From assembly GCF_003931915.1 (NCBI RefSeq), contig NZ_RSAA01000007.1:372001-436000 (forward strand): a stretch of 64,000 nucleotides of DNA, written 5' to 3'. The notes beneath the pieces were generated by a model. The model had not been told where the DNA came from. It ran no database searches and saw only the letters and a program-made list of their open reading frames with translations. Made by a program: the position numbers and the translations under genes. Position 1 is the first letter of the stretch. Each line of letters starts with the position of its first letter. Source of the stretch: Saccharopolyspora rhizosphaerae. GTDB taxonomy: Bacteria; Actinomycetota; Actinomycetes; Mycobacteriales; Pseudonocardiaceae. Positions 8,749 to 17,797 of the stretch are shown here, piece by piece.

Positions 8749-10422
8749 TCAGGCCAGGTGGTGCATCCGGGTGAGCGGCAGCGTGGCAGCTCGGTGCACG
8801 TCGACCTCCACCCCGTCGACCGACACCGGCCCCGGTTCGCGCGGCACCTCCACGCGCGGGGTCGCGGTGTTGCGGACCATGTCGGCCCTGGTCAGACGCC
8901 TGCTTTCGCGGACGGAGGCGTAGTGCGGGCCGCTGGGCAGGCGCGCTCGGTCGGCGGCATCGGCGACGAACACAGTGGACAGCCTGCGGGGAGCGGCCCC
9001 GAGTCCGCCGAAGAAAGGACGCATGACCCTCGGTTGGGTGAGCCGGGTGGAGCCGGACCCGGACCCGCTGGCGCCCCAGGCGACGAACCCGGACTTGATC
9101 ACGAGGTCGGGCTGGGCGCCGAACCAAGCGGGTTGCCACAGCGCGATGTCGGCGAGCCGGCCCGGCAGCAGCGAACCGACCTCGTGGGCCATGCCGTGCG
9201 CGATCGCGGGGTTGAGGGTGATCTTGGCGAGGTAGCGCAGCACCCGCTCGTTGTCGGCGTGCTCCGGACCGGTCTGCCCGGCGAGCGCGGCCTGGACGTG
9301 CGCGAGCTGCCAGGTGCGGCGGGCGGTTTCGGCGATGCGGCCCATGCCCATCGAGTCGGAGTTGACGATGCTGATCGCACCGGAGTCGTGCAGCGCGTTC
9401 TCCGCGGCGATGCCGTGTTCCCGCACCCGGCTGCCCGCGATGCCGCGGTCGCTGTCCACCATGGAATGTCCTCTGTGGACGGTCATGGTCATCGGGAACA
9501 GCTCCGGCACCGTGGCCGGCGTCAGCGGCAGCGTCGGGGTCGTCGAGGAGGTCAGCACGTGCGGGTGGCCCACGACCTCGAGCAGGTCGGGATGCCCGCC
9601 GCCGCCTTCGACGTGGTAGGCGTGCACCGTGCGGCCCCGGGTGGCGTCCACCGTGTCGGCGAGGAAACCGGATTCGTTGAGCGTGTCGGTGTGCAGGGCG
9701 ACCGGCAGGTCGGCCTGGTCCGCCACGCCCAGGCAGGTGTCCACGATGTGCGGGGTCGCGCCCCAGTCCTCGTGGATCTTGAAGCCGCCCGCGCCGGAGA
9801 GCACCGCGCGCTCGAGCAGGTCGTTCGACGAGGACGACCCGCGCGCCAGGAAGGCGACGTTGATCGGCACGTCCCGCCAGGCCGCGATCATCGAGTGCAG
9901 GTTGTAGGCCGGGTTCGCACCGACGTCCCACACCCCGCCCATGCCCATGCCGACCAGCGAGGTCACCCCGGCCGCGAGAGCTGCGGGCACGACCTCGGGG
10001 CTGGACAGGTGCACGTGCGAGTCGACCACGCCGGGCGTGGCGATGAGACCCTCCCCGGTGATCATCGCCGTGTGCGAGTCGACGACGAGCTCCACGTCGT
10101 CCATGGCCTGCGGGTTGCCCGCGCGCCCGACCCCGGCGATGCGACCGTCCTTGATCCCGATGTTGGTCTTGCGCACGCCCAGCACCGGGTCCAGCAGCAG
10201 GACACCGAGGATCACCATGTCCAGCGCGCTGTCCCGACCCGCCTTCGGCGCGACCAGCAACCCGTCGCGGGTGGTCTTGGCGCACCCGCCGAGCAGTTCC
10301 TCGCCCGGCTCGGAGTCGTCGTCCTCGACGCGCACCCACAGGTCGGTGTCGGCCAGCCGCACCAGGTCGCCCGTGGTCGGTCCGTACAGCGCCGCGTAGC
10401 GCTCGCGCGACAAGCTGGTCAT
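8749..10422 (-). CDS. Urease-like alpha subunit (divergent UreC)
   Basis: A 557-aa homologue of urease alpha (family usually about 570 aa). Residues aligning with the Ni ligands and the carbamylated lysine are all present: H135 and H137 (DSHVH), K214 and H216 (FKIHEDWG), H243, H269 and D355 (NSDSMGMGR); H315 corresponds to the flap histidine. However the flap cysteine (MVCHH in canonical ureases, Cys319 in Klebsiella) is valine V314 in MTVHRGH, and the usual GGGTGPATG loop is replaced by GMGMGGVWDVG. The ATG at 10422 overlaps the end of the upstream subunit gene (ATGA). None of ureD/E/F/G is present in the window. Either it is a slow urease matured by factors encoded elsewhere, or it acts on another urea-like substrate. 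I leave the symbol blank because of this divergence. Confidence 0.85.
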   Translation of the reverse strand: MTSLSRERYAALYGPTTGDLVRLADTDLWVRVEDDDSEPGEELLGGCAKTTRDGLLVAPKAGRDSALDMVILGVLLLDPVLGVRKTNIGIKDGRIAGVGRAGNPQAMDDVELVVDSHTAMITGEGLIATPGVVDSHVHLSSPEVVPAALAAGVTSLVGMGMGGVWDVGANPAYNLHSMIAAWRDVPINVAFLARGSSSSNDLLERAVLSGAGGFKIHEDWGATPHIVDTCLGVADQADLPVALHTDTLNESGFLADTVDATRGRTVHAYHVEGGGGHPDLLEVVGHPHVLTSSTTPTLPLTPATVPELFPMTMTVHRGHSMVDSDRGIAGSRVREHGIAAENALHDSGAISIVNSDSMGMGRIAETARRTWQLAHVQAALAGQTGPEHADNERVLRYLAKITLNPAIAHGMAHEVGSLLPGRLADIALWQPAWFGAQPDLVIKSGFVAWGASGSGSGSTRLTQPRVMRPFFGGLGAAPRRLSTVFVADAADRARLPSGPHYASVRESRRLTRADMVRNTATPRVEVPREPGPVSVDGVEVDVHRAATLPLTRMHHLA

Positions 10423-10994
10423 CGGCTGCCTCCCATCGCCACGACCTCGACTTCCCGGCACTCCCCGGCTTCCAAGCGCACCGCCATGCCCGCGGGGATC
10501 GCCAGCCGGAACCCGGTGAGCTCGACGTCGCTGCGCACCGCGGGGTTGAGCTGGTCCAGCGGGAAGTGCGAGGAGATCCACACCGGACGCGCGCCGGTGT
10601 TCTCCAGCTGAGCGGTCCGGTGCTCGCGGCCGACGGCCAGCTCGACCTCGCCGTCGGCGGCGCGCACCGCCCCGGGCGCGTCCGGCCCGGGCGGGCCGAA
10701 CGGGTGCGACACGTGGACCAGCGAACTGCCGTGCGGGAACAGGGCTTCGACCTGGATGGCGGGGACCGCGTCGGGCACCCCCGGCTGCACCTGGTCGGGG
10801 CGCAGCAGCTCGCCCGCGCGGCGCACGACCTCGTCGATGTCGACGCCGTCCCACGCCAGCTCGCAGATCTCGTCGCACACGTAGGCCACCGCGTCGGGCA
10901 CGCCCAGCAGCGCGCCGCGCGCGAGCCGGCGACGGGCCAGCTCCGCGGCGCTGAACAGGGTCAGCCGCTCCTGCTCACGAGGCGTCAAGTGCAT
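10419..10994 (-). CDS. Fused urease-like gamma-beta subunit (UreA-UreB)
   Basis: A 191-aa fusion. Residues 1-100 form a complete UreA gamma subunit (MHLTPREQERL at the start, GVPDAVPAIQVEALFPHG near 75-92); residues about 107-191 form UreB (ENTGARPVWISSHF, NPAVRSD, GFRLAIPAGMAVRLEAGE). Such fusions are known in some bacteria, including Helicobacter. It starts the operon 74 bp from the divergent PucR gene and overlaps the alpha subunit by 4 bp, so the two subunits are translationally coupled. Confidence 0.88.
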   Translation of the reverse strand: MHLTPREQERLTLFSAAELARRRLARGALLGVPDAVAYVCDEICELAWDGVDIDEVVRRAGELLRPDQVQPGVPDAVPAIQVEALFPHGSSLVHVSHPFGPPGPDAPGAVRAADGEVELAVGREHRTAQLENTGARPVWISSHFPLDQLNPAVRSDVELTGFRLAIPAGMAVRLEAGECREVEVVAMGGSR

Positions 10995-11068
10995 GAGAGC
11001 ACGGTCCTCTGGTCACCGGCCCAGCACAATGATGGATCCACGCCATCTGATCGTCCTAGATTGGGCAG

Positions 11069-12238
11069 ATGCACACTTCGCTTCACACGCCGGTCACAGC
11101 CGACGGCCCGTTGCGCAGGCTGGTGCGCTCCTGCCTGGACGACCTCGACGAGCTGGTCGCGGTGTTCCTCGCGGAGCTGCGCTCGATGGAGCCCTACGCC
11201 AGCGACGCGGTGCCGTGGCCAGAGCTGCGCGACCACGCCGAAGGCAGCATGGAGCTGCTGCTGCGGTTGGTCGGCGGCCTGACGGTGCCCGACCGGCTGG
11301 CCGACCTGTGCGAGCGGATCGGGCGCAGCCGGGCGCAGGCCGGCGTGCCGCTGGAGGTGCTGCTGCACGCGGTGCGCTTCGACTTCCGGGTGCTCTGGGA
11401 CGCCTTCACCCGCCGGGTGTCCGAGGAGGAGATGGCGTCGCTGGTGCGCAGCGCCTCGAGGGTGTGGGCCGCGGTCGACCACCACACCACCCGCATCCAC
11501 CTGGCCTACCTGGCCGAAGCGGCGGTGGTGGCCCGCGAGCAGGAGCACGAGCGGGCCCAGCTGGTGGCGCGGTTGCTGGCCACCGACGCGCGCGACCCGC
11601 AGGTGGTCGCCCAGGTCGCCACCGCGCTCGACGTCTCCGCCGAGGCCGACTTCGCGGTGGCCGCCGCGCCGCTGTCGGCGACCCGGCCGCTGCGCGACGC
11701 CGTCGACGAGCTCTCCGCCCGGGGCATCGCGGTGCACCTGCAGGACGTCGACCGGCGTCCGGTGCTCATCGCGCAGCTGCCCACCGGCGTCACCGCCGTG
11801 CCCGCGCGCTGGCTGCAGCACGTGCCGTGCGGGCTCGCGCCGGTCGCGCGCACCCTCGGGGGCGTACCGCGGGCGGTGCGGATCGCTGCCGAGCTCGCCG
11901 CGACCGGGGTGGCCGAGTACGGTCCGCGGGGGTTGACCGACGCCTGGTCCTCGGTGGTGGCGGGGCGGCTGGGCGAGCCGGGCGGCGCGCTGGCCGCGGA
12001 GGTGTTCGGCGCGATGCGCGGCATCGGCGCGGGCGAGCGCGCGCGGTTGCTGGAGACGGCGAGGGCCTACCTGCGCACCGGCTCGGCCGGCGCGGTGGCG
12101 GGTGAGCTGTACTGCCACCGCAACACCGTGCTCAACCGGCTGCGCCGGATCGCCGAGCTCACCGGCTGCGACCTCACCAGACCCGAGCAGGCGGCGCTGT
12201 TCGCCGTGGCCCGGGCGTGCGACCGCACCGGTCCGTGA
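11069..12238 (+). CDS. PucR/CdaR-type transcriptional regulator (urease-like operon)
   Basis: A 389-aa regulator: an N-terminal alpha-helical sensor region (RsbRD-like, about 15-170), a central degenerate GGDEF-like region and a C-terminal PucR helix-turn-helix (about 335-385; CHRNTVLNRLRRIAELTGCDL). PucR regulators control purine, amino acid and other nitrogen-compound catabolism. It is transcribed away from the UreAB fusion with only 74 bp between starts, which makes it the likely activator of that operon. No convincing Shine-Dalgarno precedes the ATG. Confidence 0.88.
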   Translation: MHTSLHTPVTADGPLRRLVRSCLDDLDELVAVFLAELRSMEPYASDAVPWPELRDHAEGSMELLLRLVGGLTVPDRLADLCERIGRSRAQAGVPLEVLLHAVRFDFRVLWDAFTRRVSEEEMASLVRSASRVWAAVDHHTTRIHLAYLAEAAVVAREQEHERAQLVARLLATDARDPQVVAQVATALDVSAEADFAVAAAPLSATRPLRDAVDELSARGIAVHLQDVDRRPVLIAQLPTGVTAVPARWLQHVPCGLAPVARTLGGVPRAVRIAAELAATGVAEYGPRGLTDAWSSVVAGRLGEPGGALAAEVFGAMRGIGAGERARLLETARAYLRTGSAGAVAGELYCHRNTVLNRLRRIAELTGCDLTRPEQAALFAVARACDRTGP

Positions 12239-12339
12239 TCTCGAACCACATGCGTCATGTCGAACACGGTGCGGCGCGTCGACCGTTCGACGTACTACGG
12301 TGGTCCCGGACTTCTTTCGACCGCGCAAAGGATGGGACG

Positions 12340-13815
12340 TTGACCGCGACGCAGATCCCGGACACCACCCGAGCAGAACTCGACGCCGCGCTGCAGCGGG
12401 CCGCCGAGGCCGCCGAACCCTTCGGCGAGCAGGCCCCGGCCGAGCGCGCCCGCCAGCTGCGGGCGGTCGCCGACGCGCTGGACGCGGCTGCCGGTGACCT
12501 GATCCCGCTGGCGATCAGCGAATCGCACCTCTCCGAGGGCCGCCTGACCGGCGAGCTCAAGCGGACCACCTTCCAGCTGCGCCTGTTCGCCGACACCATC
12601 GAGTCCGGCGAGCACCTGCACGTCACCTTCGACCAGGCGGACCCGGACTTCGCGCTGGGCCCGAAGCCGGACCTGCGGCGGATGCTGCTGCCGGTCGGCC
12701 CGGTGCTGGTGTTCGCCGCCAGCAACTTCCCCTTCGCCTTCTCCGTCGCCGGCGGTGACACGGCCGCCGCGCTGGCCGCCGGATGCCCGGTGGTGCTCAA
12801 GGGCCACCCCGGCCACCCCGAGCTGTCGGTCCGCACCGGTGAGGTCGTCGCCGAGGCGCTGCGCTCGGCGGGCGCTCCGGAGGGGACCTTCGAGGTCGTG
12901 CTCGGCTTCGAGATCGGCACCGAGGCGCTGCGCGACGAGCGGATCAAGGCCGCCGCGTTCACCGGATCGGTCCCGGCCGGGCGGGCGCTGTTCGACATCG
13001 CCAACTCGCGGCCGAAGCCGATCCCGTTCTTCGGCGAGCTGGGCAGCCTCAACCCCGTGTTCGTCACGCCCGGCGCGGTCGCCGCGCGCGGTGCCGACAT
13101 CGCCCAGGGCTACGTGACCTCCTACTCGGGCAACGCCGGTCAGCTGTGCACCAAGCCGGGGCTGCTGTTCCTGCCCGCCGACCACGGACTCGAGCAGACG
13201 CTGGCCGAGGAGTCGGCGGCGGTGTCGGCGCACCAGCTGCTCAACGACCGGCTGCACCAGGGCTACTGCGGCCGTCGCGCGGCGGTCACCGAGGTGCCGG
13301 GCGTGCGGGTGCTCGCCGACGGTGCGGCCGACGACTCCGCCAGCACCGACGGCGCGACGCCCACGCTGCTGACCACCGACGTGGACACGCTTCTCGCGCA
13401 CCAGGACTCGCTGCTGGAGGAGGTCTTCGGCCCGCTGTCCATCGTGGTCACCTACTCCTCGGAGGACGAGGCCCGCCGCGCCGCGGAGGCGTTCGAGGGC
13501 AACCTCACCGCGACCGTCCACTCCGAGGACTCCGACACCGACTTCGTCGCCACCCTGCTGCCCCGCCTGCGGGAACGCGCCGGTCGTGTGCTGTTCAACG
13601 GCTGGCCCACCGGCGTCGCCGTCTCCCCCGCCATGCAGCACGGCGGGCCGTACCCGGCCACCACGGACGCCCGCTTCACCTCGGTGGGCACGGCGGCCCT
13701 CGACCGCTTCCTCCGCCCGGTGACCTACCAGAACGTCCCGGCCGCCCTGCTGCCGCCGGCCCTCCGGGACGAGAACCCCTGGAACATCCCGCAGAAGACC
13801 CACACCCCGAACTGA
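12340..13815 (+). CDS. NADP+-dependent aldehyde dehydrogenase (ketoglutarate-semialdehyde type)
   Basis: A 491-aa aldehyde dehydrogenase of the NADP-linked subgroup often named alpha-ketoglutaric semialdehyde / 2,5-dioxovalerate dehydrogenase. Visible: VLVFAASNFPFAFSVAGGD, the cofactor-site FTGSVPAGRALF, general-base Glu in FFGELGSLNP, and nucleophile Cys in GNAGQLCTKPG (about residue 270). TTG at 12340 with AAAGGA about 9 nt upstream is the best start, because the longer frame from 12217 overlaps the pucR end without similarity. It lies about 100 bp behind the PucR gene and may be co-transcribed with it. A strong terminator follows. Confidence 0.88.
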   Translation: MTATQIPDTTRAELDAALQRAAEAAEPFGEQAPAERARQLRAVADALDAAAGDLIPLAISESHLSEGRLTGELKRTTFQLRLFADTIESGEHLHVTFDQADPDFALGPKPDLRRMLLPVGPVLVFAASNFPFAFSVAGGDTAAALAAGCPVVLKGHPGHPELSVRTGEVVAEALRSAGAPEGTFEVVLGFEIGTEALRDERIKAAAFTGSVPAGRALFDIANSRPKPIPFFGELGSLNPVFVTPGAVAARGADIAQGYVTSYSGNAGQLCTKPGLLFLPADHGLEQTLAEESAAVSAHQLLNDRLHQGYCGRRAAVTEVPGVRVLADGAADDSASTDGATPTLLTTDVDTLLAHQDSLLEEVFGPLSIVVTYSSEDEARRAAEAFEGNLTATVHSEDSDTDFVATLLPRLRERAGRVLFNGWPTGVAVSPAMQHGGPYPATTDARFTSVGTAALDRFLRPVTYQNVPAALLPPALRDENPWNIPQKTHTPN

Positions 13816-13829
13816 GCACCCGGTGACGC

Positions 13830-13860
13830 TCCCGCGCGAGGACCGGCACCTCGCGCGGGA
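13830..13860 (+). terminator. Terminator after aldehyde dehydrogenase
   Basis: A perfect 12-bp stem (13830-13841 / 13849-13860), 7-nt loop, 15 bp beyond the stop and before the convergent rlmA-like gene at 13892; it may act on both strands. Confidence 0.85.
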
Positions 13861-13891
13861 CGTCCGCCCACGCCGCTCGACGCGGTGGCGT

Positions 13892-14704
13892 TCAGCGGGG
13901 GCGGTAGCGCAGCAGGGTGGTCGAAGCCCGAGCCTCGACGGGGGCCGGGAGTGCGCGGACCTTGGCCGAGAGGGCTTCCGGGCTGGTGTGCCAGGCGCTG
14001 GGCCCCATCGCCACCGCCGCCTCGGCCTCCGCAGGCGTGAGCGTGAGGGGGAACTCGACCGCTCGCCGGGTCTCCTCGGTGAAGTGGTCCGCGAGCTGCT
14101 CGGCGAGGCGTTCCGGTTTGGAGTCGTCGACGTGGAGCAGCCCGAGGTGGTCGACCAGGCCGGCCAGGTGGTCGGCGTTGGGGATCACCACGACGAGTTC
14201 CCCTCCGGGACTCAGGACCCTGCGCATCTCCGGAGCGTTGCGGGGCGCGAAGACGTTGAGGACCGAGGCCGCCGCGCCGGTGCGGATCGGCAACGCCTGC
14301 CACGCGTCGGCCACGGCGGCCCCCACCCGCGGGTGGGCCTTGGCCGCACGGCGGCAGGCGTACTTGGAGACGTCCAGGGCCACGCCGATCCGGTCGCCCA
14401 GAGCCCGGGTGAGGTAGTAGCCGGTCCCAGCACCGATGTCGACCACCGGTCCGTCGGTGGTCACGGCTGCGGCGACGGCCTCGGCGATCGGGTCGTAGTG
14501 CCCTGCCTCCAAGAACGCCGCGCGGGCGGCGACCATCTCCGCGGTGTCCCCGAGGGCCTTGCTGCGCCCGGGTAGCAGGCTGACGTACCCCTGTCGCGCG
14601 AAGTCGAACACGTGGTTCGCCGAGCAGCGCAGCGAGTTCCCGCTGCGCCCCAGCTCACCACCGCAGTGCGGGCAGGCCAGCAGCTCCACCACCTCGTCCA
14701 GCAC
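13892..14704 (-). CDS. 23S rRNA (guanine-N1) methyltransferase, RlmA/TlrB family
   Basis: A 270-aa RlmA-family protein. An N-terminal zinc site is seen (C11, C14, C27, H31; CPHCGGEL then RCSANH), followed by DFARQGYVSLL, the SAM motif VVDIGAGTGYYL (about 88-99) and NVFAPRNAPEMRRVL, all typical. Enzymes of this family methylate G745 (RlmA-I) or G748 (RlmA-II/TlrB) in the tunnel; the latter gives resistance to tylosin-type macrolides. Which base is modified cannot be read from sequence. GTG at 14704 with GGGAGG about 8 nt upstream is chosen. The cupin gene lies 120 bp upstream on the same strand. Confidence 0.9.
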   Translation of the reverse strand: MLDEVVELLACPHCGGELGRSGNSLRCSANHVFDFARQGYVSLLPGRSKALGDTAEMVAARAAFLEAGHYDPIAEAVAAAVTTDGPVVDIGAGTGYYLTRALGDRIGVALDVSKYACRRAAKAHPRVGAAVADAWQALPIRTGAAASVLNVFAPRNAPEMRRVLSPGGELVVVIPNADHLAGLVDHLGLLHVDDSKPERLAEQLADHFTEETRRAVEFPLTLTPAEAEAAVAMGPSAWHTSPEALSAKVRALPAPVEARASTTLLRYRPR

Positions 14705-14824
14705 AGCCCCGCCTCCCACACGATCGCAGCAGGTGGATTCTAGTTGTCCGAGGTGGGAGCGCCGCCGACCACACCTGGAACCCTGCTCAGGGCGTGCCGC
14801 CCGCACCGCTCATCCCGAAGGGCT

Positions 14825-15214
14825 TCAGGCGGGGAGCCCGGTGGTCGAGGTGATGTGGTCCGGGATCTCGCCCTCGTGGTCACCCGTGCTGAGCGTGCCG
14901 GTGGGTTCGAACAGCATCACCGTGGCGCCCTGCGGTGACTCCGGGCAGTGCTCGGTCCCGCGGGGGACGACGAAGACGTCGTGGCGCCGGAGGTGCACCG
15001 CGGTCTCGGTCCCGGACTCGCGCAGGTGGATGTCGAGGGTGCCGTCGAGCACGATGAACAACTCGTCGGTGTCGGGGTGGGAGTGCCACACGAACGTGCC
15101 CTCCAGCTTGGCCAGGCGGACGTCCCAGTCGTTGACCTGGGTGAGGATCCGCGGGCTCCAACGCTCCTGGAAGGAACCCAGGACGGTGTCGATGTTCGCG
15201 CTCGGCTTCGTCAT
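14825..15214 (-). CDS. Cupin-domain protein
   Basis: A 129-aa single-domain cupin. Motif 1 WHSHPDTDELFIVLDGTLDI and motif 2 VPRGTEHCPES carry the metal-binding His/Glu set. The short ATG start at 15214 begins MTKPSANID; the long frame upstream is the antisense of the GlxA-like gene. It is divergent from that AraC-type regulator with 51 bp between them, so it is its likely target. The enzymatic role is unknown. Confidence 0.88.
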   Translation of the reverse strand: MTKPSANIDTVLGSFQERWSPRILTQVNDWDVRLAKLEGTFVWHSHPDTDELFIVLDGTLDIHLRESGTETAVHLRRHDVFVVPRGTEHCPESPQGATVMLFEPTGTLSTGDHEGEIPDHITSTTGLPA

Positions 15215-15265
15215 GACCCGATCCAACGCCTTGATCCTGCCGTCCGACAGTGCGAGGAATGAGGC

Positions 15266-16309
15266 ATGTCGAAAGGATCCTCGCAGTGGCACGTCGTCCG
15301 GGCCCTGGTCGACGAGGGCTCCAACCCGTTCGAACTGGCGTGCCTGACCGAGGTGCTCGCCATCGACCGCCCTGAGGTGGGTGGGCTCCTCTACGACTTC
15401 CAGGTGTGCGCGCAGCGGTCGAGGGTTCCGATGCGGCAGGGCTTCTTCAGCATGACCGGCATCGCGCCCCTGTCCGCTCTGGAGCACGCCGGCACGGTGA
15501 TCGTTCCCAACCGGCCCGACACGGCCGCACCCCACCACCCCGAGGTGCTCGACGCGATCGCACGGGCCCACGACCGCGGCGCGCGCCTGATCGGCACGTG
15601 CAGCGGAGCGTTCACCCTCGCCGAAGCAGGCGTGCTGGACGGGCGTCGCGTCACGGTGCACTGGCAGTGGGCTGACGAGTTCCGCGCCCGGTACCCGCGC
15701 GTGCGCGTCGACGACGCCGTCCTCTTCGTCGACGACGGCGACATCCTCACGTCGGCCGGCAGCGCGGCCGCCCTCGACCTCGCGCTGCACGTCGTGCGCC
15801 GCGACCACGGCGCCGAGATCGGTGCGGCCGTCGCACGTCGTCTTGTGTTCCCCGGGCACCGCCCCGGTGGCCAGCAGCAGTTCATCGAACGCCCCCTCCC
15901 CGGGGAAGCGGGGAGTTCGCTCGCCGAGGCGCTCGTGTGGGCCGAAGAGCACGCGACCGAACCGATCTCGGTCTCGGACATCGCCTCCCGGGCGGCGATG
16001 GGGACGGCGACCCTGCACCGGCGCTTCCGCAGCGAGCTGGGCTGCACACCCCTCCAGTGGTTGACGACCGTGCGCGTCGAGCACGCTCGCCGGCTCCTCG
16101 AGCGGACCAACCTCACCGTCGAGCAGGTCGCGCACCGGAGCGGGCTCGGGACGGCCACCAACCTGCGCAACCACCTCGCCGCGCTGACAGGCCTCACCCC
16201 CACCGCCTACCGGCGGACGTTCCGGCCTGCTTCGCCACAATGGGGTGCGCGCGGCACCGCGCTCGTCCCCCGGACCCGCACGGGGGCAGGAGCACCCTCA
16301 ACGCCCTGA
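15266..16309 (+). CDS. GlxA-family transcriptional regulator (DJ-1/PfpI + AraC HTH)
   Basis: A 347-aa regulator with an N-terminal amidotransferase-like DJ-1/PfpI domain (about 8-195; nucleophile-elbow Cys in IGTCSGAFTLAEAG) and a C-terminal double HTH of AraC type (about 220-320; PISVSDIASRAAMGTATLHRRF and VEQVAHRSGLGTATNLRNHL). This architecture is shared with GlxA/FtrA regulators that sense small metabolites. It faces the cupin gene across a 51-bp gap and likely controls it. Confidence 0.9.
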   Translation: MSKGSSQWHVVRALVDEGSNPFELACLTEVLAIDRPEVGGLLYDFQVCAQRSRVPMRQGFFSMTGIAPLSALEHAGTVIVPNRPDTAAPHHPEVLDAIARAHDRGARLIGTCSGAFTLAEAGVLDGRRVTVHWQWADEFRARYPRVRVDDAVLFVDDGDILTSAGSAAALDLALHVVRRDHGAEIGAAVARRLVFPGHRPGGQQQFIERPLPGEAGSSLAEALVWAEEHATEPISVSDIASRAAMGTATLHRRFRSELGCTPLQWLTTVRVEHARRLLERTNLTVEQVAHRSGLGTATNLRNHLAALTGLTPTAYRRTFRPASPQWGARGTALVPRTRTGAGAPSTP

Positions 16310-16368
16310 CCAGCCCTCGTTCCCGTCGGCGGCAGGCTCGGGGAAGCGGCGCGGAAGGAGGTCCGGCG

Positions 16369-17766
16369 ATGTGGCACTGGCTGAGCGCACCTGAGTACCA
16401 GGGGGCGCGCTTCGCGGTCACCCACCTGGTCGCCCTCGTCTACCTGATCGGCTTCGTGAGCTTCCTGCGCCAGTTCCCCGGTCTGCTCGGCTCGGACGGC
16501 TTGACCCCGGTCGCCCGCTTCGTCGAGCGGGTGCCGTTCCGGCGCGCACCGAGCCTGTTCCACTTCCGCAGCTCGGACCGCTGGCTGGCGGGTGTGGGCT
16601 GGGCCGGCGTCGTGGTGAGCCTGCTGGCTCAGGTCGCCGACCTGGCGCCGGTGTGGGCGTGGCTGCTGCTGTGGGCGCTGTTGTGGGTGCTGTACTCGTC
16701 GATCGTCAACGTCGGCCAGGTCTGGTACGGGTTCGGCTGGGAATCGTTGCTGCTCGAGACGGGTTTCCTGGTGATCTTCCTGGGCCCGGCGCACGTCGCC
16801 CCGCCCGTAGTGGTCGTGTGGCTGCTGTGCTGGCTGTTGTTCCGGGTGGAGTTCGGCGCGGGTCTGATCAAGCTGCGCGGTGACAGCTGCTGGCGGGACC
16901 TCACCGCGCTGCACTACCACCACGAGACCCAGCCGGTGCCCGGACCGCTGAGCCGCTTCTTCCACTGGCTGCCGCGTCCGCTGCACAAGGTGGAGGTGGT
17001 GGCCAACCACGGCACCCAGCTCGTCGTGCCGTTCCTGCTGTTCTTCCCGCAGCCGGTGGCGACGGTCGCCGCGTTGATCATCATCGCCACCCAGCTGTGG
17101 CTGATGCTCAGCGGCAACTTCGCGTGGCTGAACCTGCTGACCACCACCTTGGCGTTCGCCGCGATCAGCACCTCGCCGGTGACGCTGCCCGACCCGCCGG
17201 GCTGGTTCGCGGTGCTGGTGCTGGCGGTGACGGCGCTCTTCGTGGTGCTGGCCTACTGGCCGGTGCGCAACATGCTGGGCAAGAGCCAGGTGATGAACCG
17301 CAGCTTCAACCGGCTGCACCTGGGCAACACCTACGGCGCGTTCGGCAGCATCACGCGCGTCCGCTACGAGGTCGTGGTGCAGGGCGCGAACGACCCGGAC
17401 GGACCGTGGCGGGAGTACGAGTTCAAGGTCAAGCCCGGCGATCCCGCGCGCCGCCCGCCCCAGGTCGCGCCGTACCACCTGCGGCTGGACTGGCTGATGT
17501 GGTTCGTCGCCATCAACCCCTCCTACGGCAGCACTTGGCTGCCGAGGTTCCTGCGCGCCCTGCTCCGCAACGAGCCTCAGGTGCTGGCGCTGCTGCGGCA
17601 CAACCCCTTCCCCGACGCACCGCCGAAGCTGGTCAAGGCCGACCTCTACCGCTACCGCTTCACGACCCGCCGCGAACTCCGCGAGACCGGGAACTACTGG
17701 GTCCGGTCCTGGGCCTCGGACCTCGTCCCGCCGCTGACGCTCGACGACCTGGCGGGGCGTGGGTGA
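16369..17766 (+). CDS. Lipase maturation factor family membrane protein
   Basis: A 465-aa multi-pass membrane protein of the LMF1 family: FGWESLLLETGFLVIF, RVEFGAGLIKLRGDSCWRDL and TALHYHHETQPVPGPLS are its core signatures, and NRLHLGNTYGAFGSITRVRYEVVV begins the C-terminal soluble domain. In animals LMF1 helps lipase folding in the ER; the role of bacterial members is not established. The ATG at 16369 has AAGGAGG 8 nt upstream. It is convergent with the VOC gene, the intergenic 31 bp containing half of a GGTGAGG...CCTCACC repeat. Confidence 0.9.
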   Translation: MWHWLSAPEYQGARFAVTHLVALVYLIGFVSFLRQFPGLLGSDGLTPVARFVERVPFRRAPSLFHFRSSDRWLAGVGWAGVVVSLLAQVADLAPVWAWLLLWALLWVLYSSIVNVGQVWYGFGWESLLLETGFLVIFLGPAHVAPPVVVVWLLCWLLFRVEFGAGLIKLRGDSCWRDLTALHYHHETQPVPGPLSRFFHWLPRPLHKVEVVANHGTQLVVPFLLFFPQPVATVAALIIIATQLWLMLSGNFAWLNLLTTTLAFAAISTSPVTLPDPPGWFAVLVLAVTALFVVLAYWPVRNMLGKSQVMNRSFNRLHLGNTYGAFGSITRVRYEVVVQGANDPDGPWREYEFKVKPGDPARRPPQVAPYHLRLDWLMWFVAINPSYGSTWLPRFLRALLRNEPQVLALLRHNPFPDAPPKLVKADLYRYRFTTRRELRETGNYWVRSWASDLVPPLTLDDLAGRG

Positions 17767-17797
17767 GGCCCCAGGCGCGGACCGCGCGGAGGCGTCC

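Noticed and set aside
10422-10878. N-terminal extension of the urease-like alpha subunit
   Set aside because: The 152 extra residues are arginine-rich antisense-like sequence overlapping the UreAB gene; ATG 10422 aligns with the family start.
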